From Strigops habroptila (Eukaryota; Chordata; Aves; Psittaciformes; Psittacidae): DNA of 64,000 bases. The translations under genes and the position numbers were made by a program. The notes beneath the pieces are model-generated. The model was given only the letters and a program-made list of their open reading frames with translations, ran no database searches and had not been told where the DNA came from. The stretch's first letter is position 1. Each line of letters starts with the position of its first letter. Shown in pieces: positions 35,050 to 46,087 of the stretch. Where the stretch lies: contig NC_044301.2 in NCBI RefSeq assembly GCF_004027225.2, forward strand, positions 22,601,340-22,665,339, in the 5' to 3' direction.

Positions 35050-35690
35050 CTAGACCAGATTTGAACCCGATACTGCTCTAACTTTCAAGATCAGATGAAA
35101 TAGGGTGTTCCCAGGGTGGGATGGCCATGGGTAAAACACACTCCGTATGTGTGCCAACATGCTGATCCCCAGCACAATCAGCAGGCAGGTTTCAAGGGTA
35201 TTCAAAGGCCATCCAAAACCTTCAGAACTCTCAAATGCTGTTGTAAATAGCCTGGTGGGGGAGCGTGAGGTGGAAGGGAATGCCTCCTTCATAGGTTGAC
35301 CCCCCGAGGAGAAAAAAAAAGATATGTAATTGCTAAAAAATTTCATTATATACCTCCCAAAGTATAGAGGTGATGACCACTCTGGGAACGCAAGCCAGAC
35401 CAGTTTCATGATCAACGAGTCTATTGTATTACAAGTCATTACCATGAAGTACAGTGAAATAATAACCTTAAGCCCAGGCCCCCCAGCCAATAAACACTAA
35501 AACAGCAAATACTGGCTGCAACTAAGGTATGACCTGCTGAAACTCTGAGATCAAGTGCAACAACTCTGAGAGCCAATAAATCAACATTGTGACGAGTGAC
35601 TATTAATCCGAAACAATGAATGCTTATCACAAATACGATTAGATACACTCTGGTCAGAGCAATTTATGTCTGTTGGTGTTCCTCCCCAGC
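35050..35690 (-). other. ERVL-2 5' leader with a 146-codon ORF
   Basis: Upstream of gag on the minus strand. The ORF at 35050-35490 encodes several hydrophobic stretches (IISLYFMVM and LIVLGISMLAH-like segments) and ends just before gag. A second, overlapping hydrophobic frame covers 35439-35648. No known family is recognised. It may be a leader ORF specific to this ERVL lineage or chance. A primer-binding site and a 5' LTR could not be placed, and the boundary with host DNA near 35,690 is approximate. Confidence 0.4.
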
Positions 35691-35819
35691 CAAACACGGA
35701 GTGCCCCAGACAGTGCCCAGGTGGGATGAAACCAGAGCTACCAGCGTCCTGCCAACACCCAGAACTGGAAATCATCCCTGGGACCACAGAGAAATATCCT
35801 TTACAGCTCATTAAAATTC

Positions 35820-36440
35820 CACGAACGCACTGTTCCCGTCCTCCCTTTCCGGATCCAGCGGCTCCGGCACTGAGGGCGGGGCACGGATCCACCGCCTCCC
35901 GCCCGGGGCTCAGGGACCCGCACCGTGCACCCCGCACAGCCCCGGACACCGTACACCCCGAACCCCCGCACCCCACGGACACCGCACACCCCCCAACCCG
36001 CCCCGGCCTCCTACTGCCCGGGCCGGGACCGCCAGGAAAAACGGCGCGTCCAGGGAGCGACCCGGGAAGAGCCCCGGTGCCAGGGGCGGCCGGGGCGGTG
36101 TCTGCGGCACAGGGACCCCTCAGGCTCGGCACGGGCAACCCCGTGCAGCGCCCGGCCCGAGCAGTTAAGCGAGGAGCTGAGCGGAGCTGCGAGAGAACAA
36201 AGATGAGAAACCGCCAGGAGCAGCCGCAGGCAGCGCGGGGCTAGAGTGACCCCTGCCGGGCTATCATAGCACCGAGCGGGGCGGGGCGGGGCGGGGCGGG
36301 ACGGGATTCGACTCGACTCGACTCGACTCGCCTGCGTCACAGCACTGCGCTTCCGCCGCACCAGCCTGGGCCTCGGCATCCCCGGACACACACCGACCCC
36401 TGAGCCACCGGCCACTGCTGGGCCTTCTGTTACCCCCGGC
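35820..36440. promoter_or_regulatory. CpG island with GC boxes
   Basis: CpG-rich stretch with GGGGCGGGGC repeats (36,277-36,303, also a G-quadruplex-type run), five ACTCG-like pentamers (36,306-36,330) and a CTGCGTCAC element. Composition is unlike the neighbouring ERVL and satellite. CpG islands of this kind usually mark vertebrate promoters, but no first exon could be assigned. The long minus ORF (35581-36138) is best explained by base composition. Confidence 0.6.
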
Positions 36441-36462
36441 CTCCACCGCCCCACACACGTTG

Positions 36463-39400
36463 GTGGGAGGCCAAGTAGAAATTAGAGACCGAAAAGGGCT
36501 GAGATGCGGAAAAAGAATGGGGGGGCTGAAAACCTGTGGCAGGCCAGCAAGAAAAGACACTGAAAATGGCTGGGAGGCTGAAAAAGAGTGGAACGCTAAA
36601 AATGGGTGGGAGGCCAACAAGAAAATAAAAGCTGAAAAAGGGTGGGAACCCAAAAAGATGTGGGAACCCAATAAGAAAGTAGAGGCTGAAAATGGGTGGG
36701 AGTCCAATAGGGGTGAGAGACCGAAAAGAAAGTAGAGGCCAAAAACGGATGGGAGGCTGAAAGGGGGCGGGAGACCAACAAGAAAATAGAGGCTGAAAAT
36801 CGGTGGGAGGCCGAAAAGAGGTGGGAGGCCGACAAGAAAGTAGAGGCCAAAAATGGGTGGGAGGCCAACAAGAAAGTAGAGGTTGAAAATTATTGGGACG
36901 CCAAACAAGGATGGGACGCTGACAAGAAAGTAGAGGCTGAACAGGGGTGGGAGGCCAAAAAGGGCTGGAAGGGCAACAAGAAAGTAGAGGCTGAAAAGGG
37001 GTGGGAGGCCAACAAGAAATTAGAGGTTGAAAATTATTGGGACGCCAAACAAGGATGGGACGCTGACAAGAAAGTAGAGGCCGAACAGGGGTGGGAGGCC
37101 AAAAAGGGCTGGAAGGGCAACAAGAAAGTAGAGGCTGAAAAGGGGTGGGAGGCCAACAAGAAAATAGAGACTGAAAATCGGTGGGAGACTGAAAAGAGGT
37201 AAGAGGCTGACAAGAAAGTAGAGAGTGAAAATAGGTGGGAGGCCGAAAAGGGGTGAGAGGCTGACAAGAAAGTAGAGAGTGAAAATAGGTGGGAGGCCGA
37301 AAAGGGGTGAGAGGCTGACAAGAAAGTAGAGAGTGAAAATAGGTGGGAGGCCGAAAAGGGGTGAGACGCCAACAAAAATGTAGAGGCTGAAAATACACCG
37401 AGGCGAAAAGAAAATAGAGCCTGAAAAGGGGGGGGAGGCCAACAAGAAAGTAAAGGCCAAAAAGGGGTGGGAGGCCGAAAAGGAATGGGAGGACAAGAAG
37501 AACAGAGGCTGAAAAAGGGTGGGAAGCCAAAAGGGGTGGGAGACTAACAAGAAAGATGAGGCTGGAAATGGGTGGGAGGCTGAAAAGTGGTGGGAGGCCA
37601 ACAAGAAAATAGAGGCTGCAAAGGTGAGGGAGGCTAAAAAGGGGTGGGAGGACAACAAGAATGTAGAGGCCAAAAAGGGTTGGGAGCCTGAAAAGGGGTG
37701 CATGGCTGAAAAGAATTTAGAGGCTGAAAAGGGGTGAAAGGCTGAAAAGAAGAGGGAGGCCAAAAAGAAAATAGTCTGAAAATGGGTGGAAGGCCAAAAA
37801 GGATGGGAGGCTGGCAAGAAATTAGAGGCCGAAAATGGGTGGGAGGCCAATAAGAGAAAAGAGGCTGAACAGGAGTGGGAGGGCGAAAAGGAGTGTTAGG
37901 AAAAGAAAGGGTGAGAGGCCAACAAAAAAATAGAGGCCTCAAAGGAATGGGAGCCTGAAAAGGGATGGGAGACCAACAAGAAAATAGAGGCAGAAACTGG
38001 GTGTGAGGTCGAAAATGGGTGGGAGGCCAACAAGAAACTAGAGGCTGAAAATGATTGGGAGGCCGAACAAGGATGGGAGGCCAATAAGAAAGTAAAGGCC
38101 AAAAAGGGGTGGGAGGCCAACAAGAACATAGAGGGTTAAAATGGGTGGGAGGCCAAAATGGGGTGGGAGGCCTATAAGAAAGTAGAGGCCGAAAAGGGGT
38201 GGGTAGCTGAAAGGGATGGGAAGCCAACGAGAAAGTAGAGGATGAAAATGGGTGTGAGACTAGAAGGGGTGGGAGGCCGACAAAAATGTAGAGGCTGAAA
38301 ATCGGTGGGAGGCTGAAAAAAGGTGGTAGGCCAAAAGAAAGTAGAGGTTGAAAAGGGGTGGGAGGCCGACAAGAAAATAGAGGTTGCAAAGGAGAGGGAG
38401 GCCAAAAAGGGGTGGGAGGACAACAAGAAAGTAGAGGCTGAAAAAGGATGGGAGGCTGAAAAGGGGTGCATGGCCGACAAGAAAGTAGAGGATGAAAATG
38501 GGTGAAAGGCCAAAAAGGGGATGGAGGCCAACAGGAAAATAGAGTCTGACAAGGGGTGGGTGGCCAAAAAGGGCTGGGAGGCTGAAAGAGGGACGTAGAA
38601 CAAAAAGGGGCGATAGACCGAAAAGAAAGTAGAGGCTGATAATAGGTGGGAGGTTGAAAAGGGGTGGGAGACCAACAAGAAAATAGAGGCCAAAAAGGCT
38701 TGAAACCCAACAAGAAAGTAGAAGCCGAAAAGAGTGTGAGTCTGAAAAGGGGTGGGAAGCAAGCAAGGAAGTAAAGGCCGAAAAGGAGTGGGAGGCCAAA
38801 AAGGGATTGGAGGCTAAAAATGGGAGGGAGGCCAAAAAAAAGTAGAAGCTGAAAAAGGGTGGGAAGCTGAAAAGGGGTGGGAGGCCAATAAGAAACTAGA
38901 GGCCAAAAAGGATTGGGAGGCCAAAAAGGGATTGGAGGCTAAAAAGGGGAGGGAGGCCAAAAAAAAGTAGAAGCTGAAAAAGGGTGGGAAGCTGAAAAGG
39001 GGTGGGAGGCCAATAAGAAACTAGAGGCCAAAAAGGCATGGGATGACAAAAAGAAAGTAGAGGTTGAAAAGTAGTGGGAGTCTGAAAAGGGGCGGGAGGA
39101 CAAAAGAGGTGAGTGGCCAACAAGAAAGTAGAGGCTGAAAATGGGTGGGAGGCTGAAGAGTTGTGGGAGGCCAACAAGAAAGTAGATTCCAAAGAGTAGG
39201 AGGCCAGAAAGGGATGGGAGGCCAACAAGAAAATAGAGGCCAAACAGGGGTGGGAGGCCAAAAAGGGCTGGGAGGGCAACAAGAAAGTAGAGGCCAAAAA
39301 GGGCTAGAAGGCCGAAAAAGGTTGAAAGGCCAACACAAAAGTAGAGGCTGAAAATGGGTGGGAGGCCAAGAAGAAAGTAGAGGCTGAGAAGAGAGGGAAG

Positions 39401-39552
39401 CCAAAAAGAGGTGGGAGGCCAAAAATAAAGTAGAGGCCTGAAAGGGGTGGGAGGCTCAATAGAGGTGGGAGGCAAACAAGGAAATAGAGGACGAAAATGG
39501 GTGGGAGGCCGAAAATGGGTGGGAGGCCAACAAGAAAATAGAGGCTACAAAG
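36463..39552 (+). repeat. Minisatellite array 1, 18/36-bp unit, forward orientation
   Basis: About 3.1 kb of degenerate tandem repeat built from two alternating 18-mers: GAGGCTGAAAAGGGGTGG and GAGGCCAACAAGAAAGTA. Longer periods overlay this. A 144-bp duplication (GGTTGAAAATTATT at 36,881 and 37,025), a 54-bp triplication (37,221, 37,275 and 37,329) and a ~125-bp duplication (38,801 and 38,926) show repeated unequal exchange or slippage. Because 18 and 36 are multiples of three, both strands show long open frames, which are not taken as genes. Confidence 0.95.
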
Positions 39553-39600
39553 GTGAGTTACCTGGAAGGCCCAGATTGCTGCTCGGGTTGGGCTGAGTAT
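39553..39600 (+). repeat. Internal fragment of the ERVL LTR, forward
   Basis: GAGTTACCTGGAAGGCCCAG to GGGCTGAGTAT matches about 48 bases from the middle of the 566-bp LTR (compare 5028-5075). It lies directly against the minus-strand LTR that starts at 39,601, giving an inverted arrangement. Confidence 0.8.
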
Positions 39601-40172
39601 TGTCGTGGTTTAAGCCAAGCCAGTAACTCAGAACCACGCAGCCACTCGCTCACTCCCCCCTTCTTCCTCCCCCCGCTCCCGGAGGGATGGGGAGGAGAAT
39701 CAAAAGAATGGAACTCCCACAGGTTGAGATAAGAACAGTCCAGTAACTAAGGAATAATACAAAACTACTACTGCTACCACCAATAATAATAATGATAAGG
39801 GAGAAAACAAGGGGAGAGAATACAATTGCTTGCTACCCGCTGACCGATACCCAGCCCGACCCGAGCAGCGATCTGGGCCTTCCGGGTAACTCCCCTCCAG
39901 TTTATATACTGGGCATGACGTGCTGTGGTATGGAATACCCCTTTGGCTTGTTTGGGTCAGGTGTCCTGTCTCTGCTTCCTCCTGGCTTCCCATGCCCCTC
40001 CTCACTGGCAGAGCATGAGACTAAGAAAGTCCTTGGTCAGAATAAACATTACTTAGCAACAATTAAAAACATCGGTGTTATCAGCGTTGTTCCCAGGCTG
40101 AAAGTGAAAAACACAGCACTGCAGCGGCTACCAAGAAGGAGAAAAATGACTGCTATAGCTGAATCCAGGACA
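39601..40172 (-). mobile_element. ERVL LTR in the satellite, copy 1 (572 bp)
   Basis: Full LTR, TGTCGTGGTTTAAG to ATCCAGGACA on this strand. Flanks (AGTAT and AGGCT) do not match, so one side has been rearranged; the inverted LTR fragment at 39,553 is probably part of that event. Satellite resumes at 40,173. Confidence 0.9.
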
Positions 40173-40212
40173 AGGCTGAAAAGGGGTGGGATGCCGAAAA
40201 CCAGTGGGATGC
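40173..40212 (+). repeat. Single satellite unit between two LTRs
   Basis: AGGCTGAAAAGGGGTGGGAT followed by GCCGAAAACCAGTGGGATGC is one diverged 36-bp unit. It shows that the two LTRs entered the array separately. Confidence 0.85.
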
Positions 40213-40838
40213 TGTTACGGTTTAAGCCCAGCCAGTAACTCATCATCGTGTAGATGCTCACTCACTTCCCCCATTCTTCACCCCTGCTCCTGGTGGGATG
40301 GGGAGAAGAATCGAAAGAATGTAACTCCCATGGGTTGAGATAAGAACAGTCCAGTAACTAAAGTATAATACAAAACTACTACTACCACCACTAATAATAA
40401 TAATAATGATAAGGGAAATAACAAGGAGAGAGAATATAAAACTAAAAAGGGAAAGGGAAAACAAACAATAAACACAAGTGATGCACAATACAATTGCTCA
40501 CCACCCGGTGACTGATACCCAGCCAGACCTGAGCAGCAATCTGGCCTTCCAGGTGACTCCCCCCAGTTTATATACTGGGCATGACGTGCTGTGGTATGGA
40601 ATACCCCTTTGGCTCATTTGGGTCAGGTGTTCTGTCTCTGCTTCCTCCCGGCTTCTTGTGCCTCTCCTCACTGGCAGAGCATGAGAGATGGAAAAGTCCT
40701 TGATCAGGGTAAGCATTACTTAGCAACAACTAAAACATTGGTGTGTTATCAGCATTGTTCTCAGACTAAAGCCCAAATGCAGCACTGCACCAGCTACTAG
40801 AAAGGAGAAAAATAATTGCTACGGCTAAACCCAGGATA
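40213..40838 (-). mobile_element. ERVL LTR in the satellite, copy 2, long subtype (626 bp)
   Basis: Carries the extra A/G-rich segment also seen at 12,530 and 53,090. The ends are diverged (TGTTACGG and CAGGATA), and the flanks GATGC and GAGGT match at only three of five positions, so a target duplication is unproven. Confidence 0.9.
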
Positions 40839-41750
40839 GAGGTGAACAAGAAAGTAGAGGCTGAAAACGGGTGGGAGGCCAAAAAGGGGTGGGAGGCCAA
40901 AAACAGGTGAGAGCCCGACAAGAAAATAGAGTCTGAAAAGGGGTGGGAGGCCAAAAAGGTCTTGGAGGCTGACAAGAAAGTAGAGACTGAAAATAGGTGG
41001 GAGGCCAAAAAGGGGTGGGAGGCCAACAAGAACCTAGAGGCTGAAAACAGGTGGGAGTCCGAACAGGGGTGGGAGCCCAACAAGAACGTAGAGGCCAAAA
41101 AGGGGTGGGAGGCCAAAAAGGGATGGGATTCTGAATAGAGGTTGGAGGCCCAACAGGAGTATGAGGCAAAAATGGGGTTGGAGGCCAAGAAGAAACTTCT
41201 GCTGGAAATGTGTGGGAGGCCGAAGAAGAGTGGGACACCAAAAATTGTTGAGAGACCAACAAGAATGGAGAGGATGAAAAGGGGTGGGAGGCCAAAAATT
41301 TGTGGGAGGCCAGCAATAAAGTAGAGGCCGAAAGCATTGGTAGGCTGAAAAGGGGTTCGAGGCCAAAAAGAGGTGGAAGGTCGACAAGGAAGTAAAGGCT
41401 AAAAAGCAATGTAATTCTGAAAATGGATGGAGGATTAAATGGGATGGAAGGCTGGCAAGAAATCAGAGGCTGAAATGAGATAGAAGGCCATACCGGGTGG
41501 GAGGCTGACATGATACTTGAGGTCAAATAGGGGTGGAGTCCGCGCCATGTCCAGATGCTAAAAGTGTGTTTGGAGCCCAGAAATATGTGCAACGCTAAAA
41601 AGAACATAGAGCACAAAAAAGGGTAAGAGGCTGAAAAGGGATGGGCAGTCAAAAAGAAAGTAGAGGCCAAAAAGGAGTGGAAGGCTGAAAAAAATCTGTG
41701 AGGCTGAAAAGGGTGGGATGCCAAAAAGGGGTGGAAGTACAAAAAGAGCA
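40839..41750 (+). repeat. Minisatellite array 2, forward orientation
   Basis: Continuation of the 18/36-bp repeat, more diverged than array 1 and increasingly irregular after about 41,400. Confidence 0.9.
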
Positions 41751-42300
41751 TCTACTTTCTTGACCTTTTTGTTGTCTTTTTTATGCTCTGCTTTCTTGTC
41801 AGCCTTCCACATCATTTTGACCTTCCATCCCTTTTCAGCCTCACAGATTTTTTTAGCCGCCCCCCTTTTTTGGCCTCTACTTTCTTGTTGGCCTCCCACA
41901 CCCTTTTTGCCTTCCATCCTATACCGCTTTTTGTCCTATCACCTTTTTGGCCTTTTCTTTCTTGCTGACCTCCCTACTATTCCACCTCCCACCCTTATTT
42001 GGCCTCCCATCCCTTTTCATCCTCTACTTACTTGTTGACCTCCCATCCCTTTTCATCCTCTGCTTACTTGTTGACCTCCCATCCCTTTTCAGTCTCTACT
42101 TTCTTGGTGGCTTCCTATACTTTTGTTGGGTCTTCCACCCTTTTTCAACCTCTATTTTTTTCCACCTCTACCCCTTTTTGGCCTCTACTTTATTGTCGTA
42201 CTCTCTGCCTTTCTCAGCCTCCCACTCCTTTTTGTTCTCCCACCCTTTCTTAGCCTCTTTTTTAATTTTAACCTCTTACCAATGTTTGATCCTCCTGCCT
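41751..42300 (-). repeat. Minisatellite array 3, inverted orientation
   Basis: From CTACTTTCTTGACC at about 41,753 the plus strand shows the reverse complement of the unit (CCTCCCACCCTTTTTGGC, CTCTACTTTCTTGTTGGC). About 550 bases, decaying after 42,250. Together with array 2 it forms an inverted pair whose arms meet near 41,750 with almost no spacer. Confidence 0.9.
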
Positions 42301-44160
42301 TTTGTCACCCCCACCCTGGCTTAGCATATCCCATCTGAGCATGCTCAAAAGCATTTTTGTTGTAGTTGCAAGTGTTTGTTTCTCAGGAAGGAGTTAGGCC
42401 ATGTCGGGAAGGAGTTAGGCCACTCGAAGATGAATCTGCTTAAGCTAGAAGAACCCCAAAATGTAGCTATTTTTCCTGTGGTTAGAATTATTTTTAACAC
42501 TAGTAATTTTTTACGTGCAAGTATTTTTCCACTCATTCCATAACTCCGAAATAGTTGAAAGGAGGTTAATCAAATATTTCAATTAAATGCATCTTCATGC
42601 AGAGGCTCAGCATGGAAAATCTTGTCTACAAACCAGAAGTGCTTCAGAAGGAGTTCAGCCTGAGTACGACACGAGCATGTTCATAGTCCCCTTAGCACAC
42701 GTAACTGCAGCTCACCTGCAACACAGGAACAGCCCCTCTGAACAGGACCAAAACCTGAATGAAGCTTTCAGCCCAAGCTCTCCTTCAGCAGTTGTGCAGC
42801 AGCTCACCCAGAGCCTGGATCCCTTGGAGCACAAGCCCAACAATGCACCCCCCAACAAGCCCAGGGATGGAGGGGTCTGGCTCAGGGCACCAGTGGGTGG
42901 TAAAGACCCAGCACAGTGTCTCCCACCCCACCAGAATTAACATCTGCTTTGGCATCAGCGACTGGGTGAACAGAGGTGGAAACATGCTGTCCAAATTTTC
43001 TTTTCAGTGGCCACTGATGGCACATCTGCAGCACTCCATTTACTTTGCCAAGAGTTAAATACTAATTCATATGCTTTTTTTCCAGTTTAAGTTTGGCTTG
43101 TTTCATCTTACAGTCATCAGAGTGAGATGTACTTTCTCCTGCTAGATCCAAGTCTGTTCTCCACAAAACCACTCACATACCCATGTGTGAGCAAATTACC
43201 CCTCACTCTCCTCCACCAAACCCCGATCACAGCATCCCTGGAGTCCTGCAGGCTGAGGCAGTGCCCGTGGCTCCTCCTGGAGCCCTTCCCAGAGCTCCAA
43301 CATCCCCTGCACTGTGAGAACCAGGAGCACACAAGCTCCCATCACCCCCAAGAGCCCACAGCTCCTTGTTGAGCTCACTCAGCCACCCTGTTGCCTTGTT
43401 AGCCCACAGCTGCCGCTGAGCACCCACAAGCCGCTGATGAATCTCCAAGAGCACCATGGCTTCCACCTTGCCCGTGCTCCCGGGACAAGTCTCTGTGCTG
43501 CTGGAAGCAGGATTTTATATTTTGCAGTGACCTGATATCATCTGCCTGCTCCTGGCACACCACAGCACCTAGAACTTCTGCAGTGGTGGGACGCCTCCTT
43601 TGCTGTCCCCCCATCCCTGCATGCAGGAATGTGTCATTAATGATTTGATCAGTCATTTCTTTGTTTTCTTCCATTTATTAGGTAAAAACACCACCAATTG
43701 CTCTGATACAGGTGCCTCACAGCTGCAGGAGTTCACCATTCCCTGTGCTTCTTTGCATGCTCCAAGAGCTTGCTCAGTTTAAAGTGATCCCATCTGGGCT
43801 TTACTCCAAACTGATTCTTCCTTTCCATTTGCTCAACTGCAGTATATCAGGCATGGGTATGGAGACCCTGCAGTCCAGGAACACATGTGGGAGAGAGTGA
43901 GGCAGCATTTGGGGTGTGGAGGAGCATGTGCACAAATGTGCAGGGTCACATCTGGTGGGAAGGCAGAAGTTCCTTATGTTAAAAGGTGCTTCCACCTTTT
44001 AACATTGCCCAAAAAATCACCCAAAACCATTCCATTAGTGGGCTTGACCCACTCCCGTGCCAGTAAATGTATCTGGTCAAAACCAGACAGGATTCCAGGG
44101 GGATGTATTATTTGCATACACATTAAATACTGAAATTTAACTGAACTGACATGCAGTGGC
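42301..44160. other. Host sequence, no gene recognised
   Basis: No domain-bearing ORF. GGAAGGAGTTAGGCCA is duplicated at about 42,388-42,422. Confidence 0.4.
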
Positions 44161-45570
44161 TATGCAAAGGCAGCATAGGAAGGTGGAAGACCTGGGGAAC
44201 TACAGACCAGTCAGCCTCACCTCTGTGCCTGGCAAAATCTTGGAGCAGATTCTCCTGGAAAGCATGCTAAGGCACATGAAAAACAACGAGGTGGTTGGTG
44301 ACAGCCAACATGGTTTCACTAAGGGGAAATCCTGCCTGACCAATTTGGTGGCATTCGATGATGGGGCTACGGAACTGATGGACAGGGGCAGAGCAATTGA
44401 CGTCATCTACCTGGACTTGTGCAAAGCATTTGACACTGTCCCACACGACATCCTTGTCTCTAAATTGGAGAGACATCAATTTGATAGATGGACCACTCGG
44501 TGGATAAAGAACTGGCTCGATGGCCGCATGCAAAGAGTTGTGGTCAATGGCTCGATGTCCAGTTGGAAACCTGTAATGAGTGGTGTCCCTCAGGGATCGG
44601 TGTTGGGACCGGTCCTGTTCAACATCTTTGTCGGCGACATGGAGAGTGGGATTGAGTGTGCCCTCAGCAAGTTTGCTGACGACACCAAGCTGTGTGGTTC
44701 GGTTGATACGCTGGAGGGAAGGGATGCCATCCAGAGGGACCTTGACACGCTTGTGAGGTGGGCCAATGCCAACTTTAGGAAGTTTAACCAAGCCAAGTGT
44801 AAGGTCCTACACCTGGGTCGGGGCAATCCCAGGCACTGCTACAGGTTGGCCAGAGAAGTGATTCAGAGCAGCCCTGAGGAGAAGGACTTGGGGGTGTTGG
44901 TTGATGAGAAGCTTAACATGAGCCAGCAGTGTGCGCTTGCAGCCCAGAAAGCCAACCGTATCATGGGCTGCATCAAAAGAAGCACGACCAGCAGGTCAAA
45001 GGAGGTGATCCTGCCCCTCTACTCTGCTCCTGTGAGACCTCACTTGGAGTACTGTGTCCAGTTCTGGTGTCCTCAACATAAAAAGGACATGGAGCTGTTG
45101 GAGCGAGTCCAGAGGAGGGCCACGAGGATGATAAGGGGGCTGGAGCACCTCCCGTATGAAGACAGGCTGAGAAAGTTGGGGCTGTTCAGCCTGGAGAAGA
45201 GAAGGCTGTGTGGAGACCTCATAGCAGCCTTCCAGTATCTGAAGGGGGTCTACAAGGATGCTGGGGAGGGACTCTTCCTTAGGGACTGTAGTGGTAGGAC
45301 AAGGGGTAATGGCTTCAAACTTAAACAGGGGAGGTTTAGATTAGATATAAGGAAGAAGTTCTTTACAGTGAGGGTGGTGAGGCACTGGAATGGGTTGCCT
45401 AAGGAAGTTGTGAATGCTCCATCTCTGGAGGTGTTCAAGGCCAGGTTGGACAGAGCCTTGGGCGACATGGTCTAGTGCGAGGTGTCCCTGCCCATGGCAG
45501 AGGGGTTGGAACTAGATTATCTTAAGGTCCTTTCCAACCCTTACTATTCCATGATTCTATGATTCTATGA
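44161..45570 (+). mobile_element. CR1 LINE copy 4, open RT frame
   Basis: 5'-truncated CR1. The ORF at 44156-45475 (439 codons) is uninterrupted and covers RT motifs: [34 protein letters not shown] and the catalytic SKFADDTKL (about 44,660-44,690), then the thumb and C-terminal region to RALGDMV. The first few codons may be flanking DNA. The 3' UTR ends in three ATTCTATG-type repeats at 45,548-45,570. The endonuclease domain and ORF1 are absent, so it cannot move by itself. The preserved frame suggests a recent insertion. Confidence 0.95.
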
Positions 45571-45577
45571 TTCCCTC

Positions 45578-45908
45578 TGTGGGGTCGTATTTGGAGGACA
45601 GTGGACATATGATGAGCCAGCCATATGAGGGCCTCTTCTAAGCATGCAGCCGCATACCAAGAAGAAGATAAGAGGAAGAAAACATCTGCAGTCAGATACA
45701 TGGGAAGAACACCAGGAATTAAGTGATCCAATAAGGACACTTACCGAGCTGCGTGATTGCCTCATGCAAGAGGGCTTTTACCAATCAAAAGGTGCGTGAC
45801 TGCATGTAGAGATAGAAAACTCTGTATATAAAGGGATCATGGGAACAATAAAGTGGCTTCTGCTTGATTCACATTGAATTGTGTAGGGTCCATTGTCGTC
45901 TCTCTTCA
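45578..45908 (+). repeat. Class II 5' LTR (331 bp)
   Basis: TGTGGGGTCG to CTCTCTTCA. Contains TATATAAAG (about 45,824) and AATAAAG (about 45,848), giving a very short U3-R-U5. Confidence 0.9.
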
Positions 45909-45910
45909 GT

Positions 45911-45929
45911 TGGTGACCCCGACGTGATC
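45911..45929 (+). promoter_or_regulatory. Primer-binding site, tRNA-Trp type
   Basis: TGGTGACCCCGACGTGATC begins two bases after the LTR. It matches the tRNA-Trp primer site known from avian leukosis/sarcoma viruses. Confidence 0.85.
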
Positions 45930-46087
45930 GTCATATGATAGTACCAGGAGCAACCCCGAAGGAGAGGACCAGCTGGAGAGCCGAGCCAGTGGGACTGGAG
46001 TCGGGACGGATCGGAGGACGGTCCGTGAAGAAAAAGAATGTATGTTGCAACGGGACACCCTTGGAGGTGAGCAACCGGTAATAAGAG

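Larger units (their letters stand above)
26080..35690 (-). mobile_element. ERVL-2: long ERVL provirus with three nested insertions
   Basis: Minus-strand provirus. 3' LTR 26080-26645; 3' non-coding; integrase and RNase H (27,480-28,530 and 29,833-30,345); RT (31,521-32,925); protease (about 32,926-33,200); gag (33,260-34,980); leader with an unexplained ORF (35,050-35,490). There is no env. A 5' LTR is not found before the CpG island, so the 5' end is truncated or rearranged. Later insertions are a CR1 (26,731-27,281), a gamma-type solo LTR (28,539-29,827, itself containing an ERVL solo LTR) and a family B solo LTR (30,350-31,515). Confidence 0.85.

Noticed and set aside
35581..36138. 185-codon minus ORF across the CpG island
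   Set aside because: GC-rich composition suppresses stops, and no domain or splice support is visible.
36430..38713. Minus-strand ORFs of 366 and 359 codons (LLSCWPPTPF-type repeats) and many smaller ones
   Set aside because: They are translations of the 18/36-bp minisatellite; repeat length is a multiple of three, so long open frames arise on both strands without coding function.
36463..42300. Regular repeat-spacer look suggesting a CRISPR array
   Set aside because: Units are contiguous and diverged, with no unique spacers, and the genome is vertebrate.
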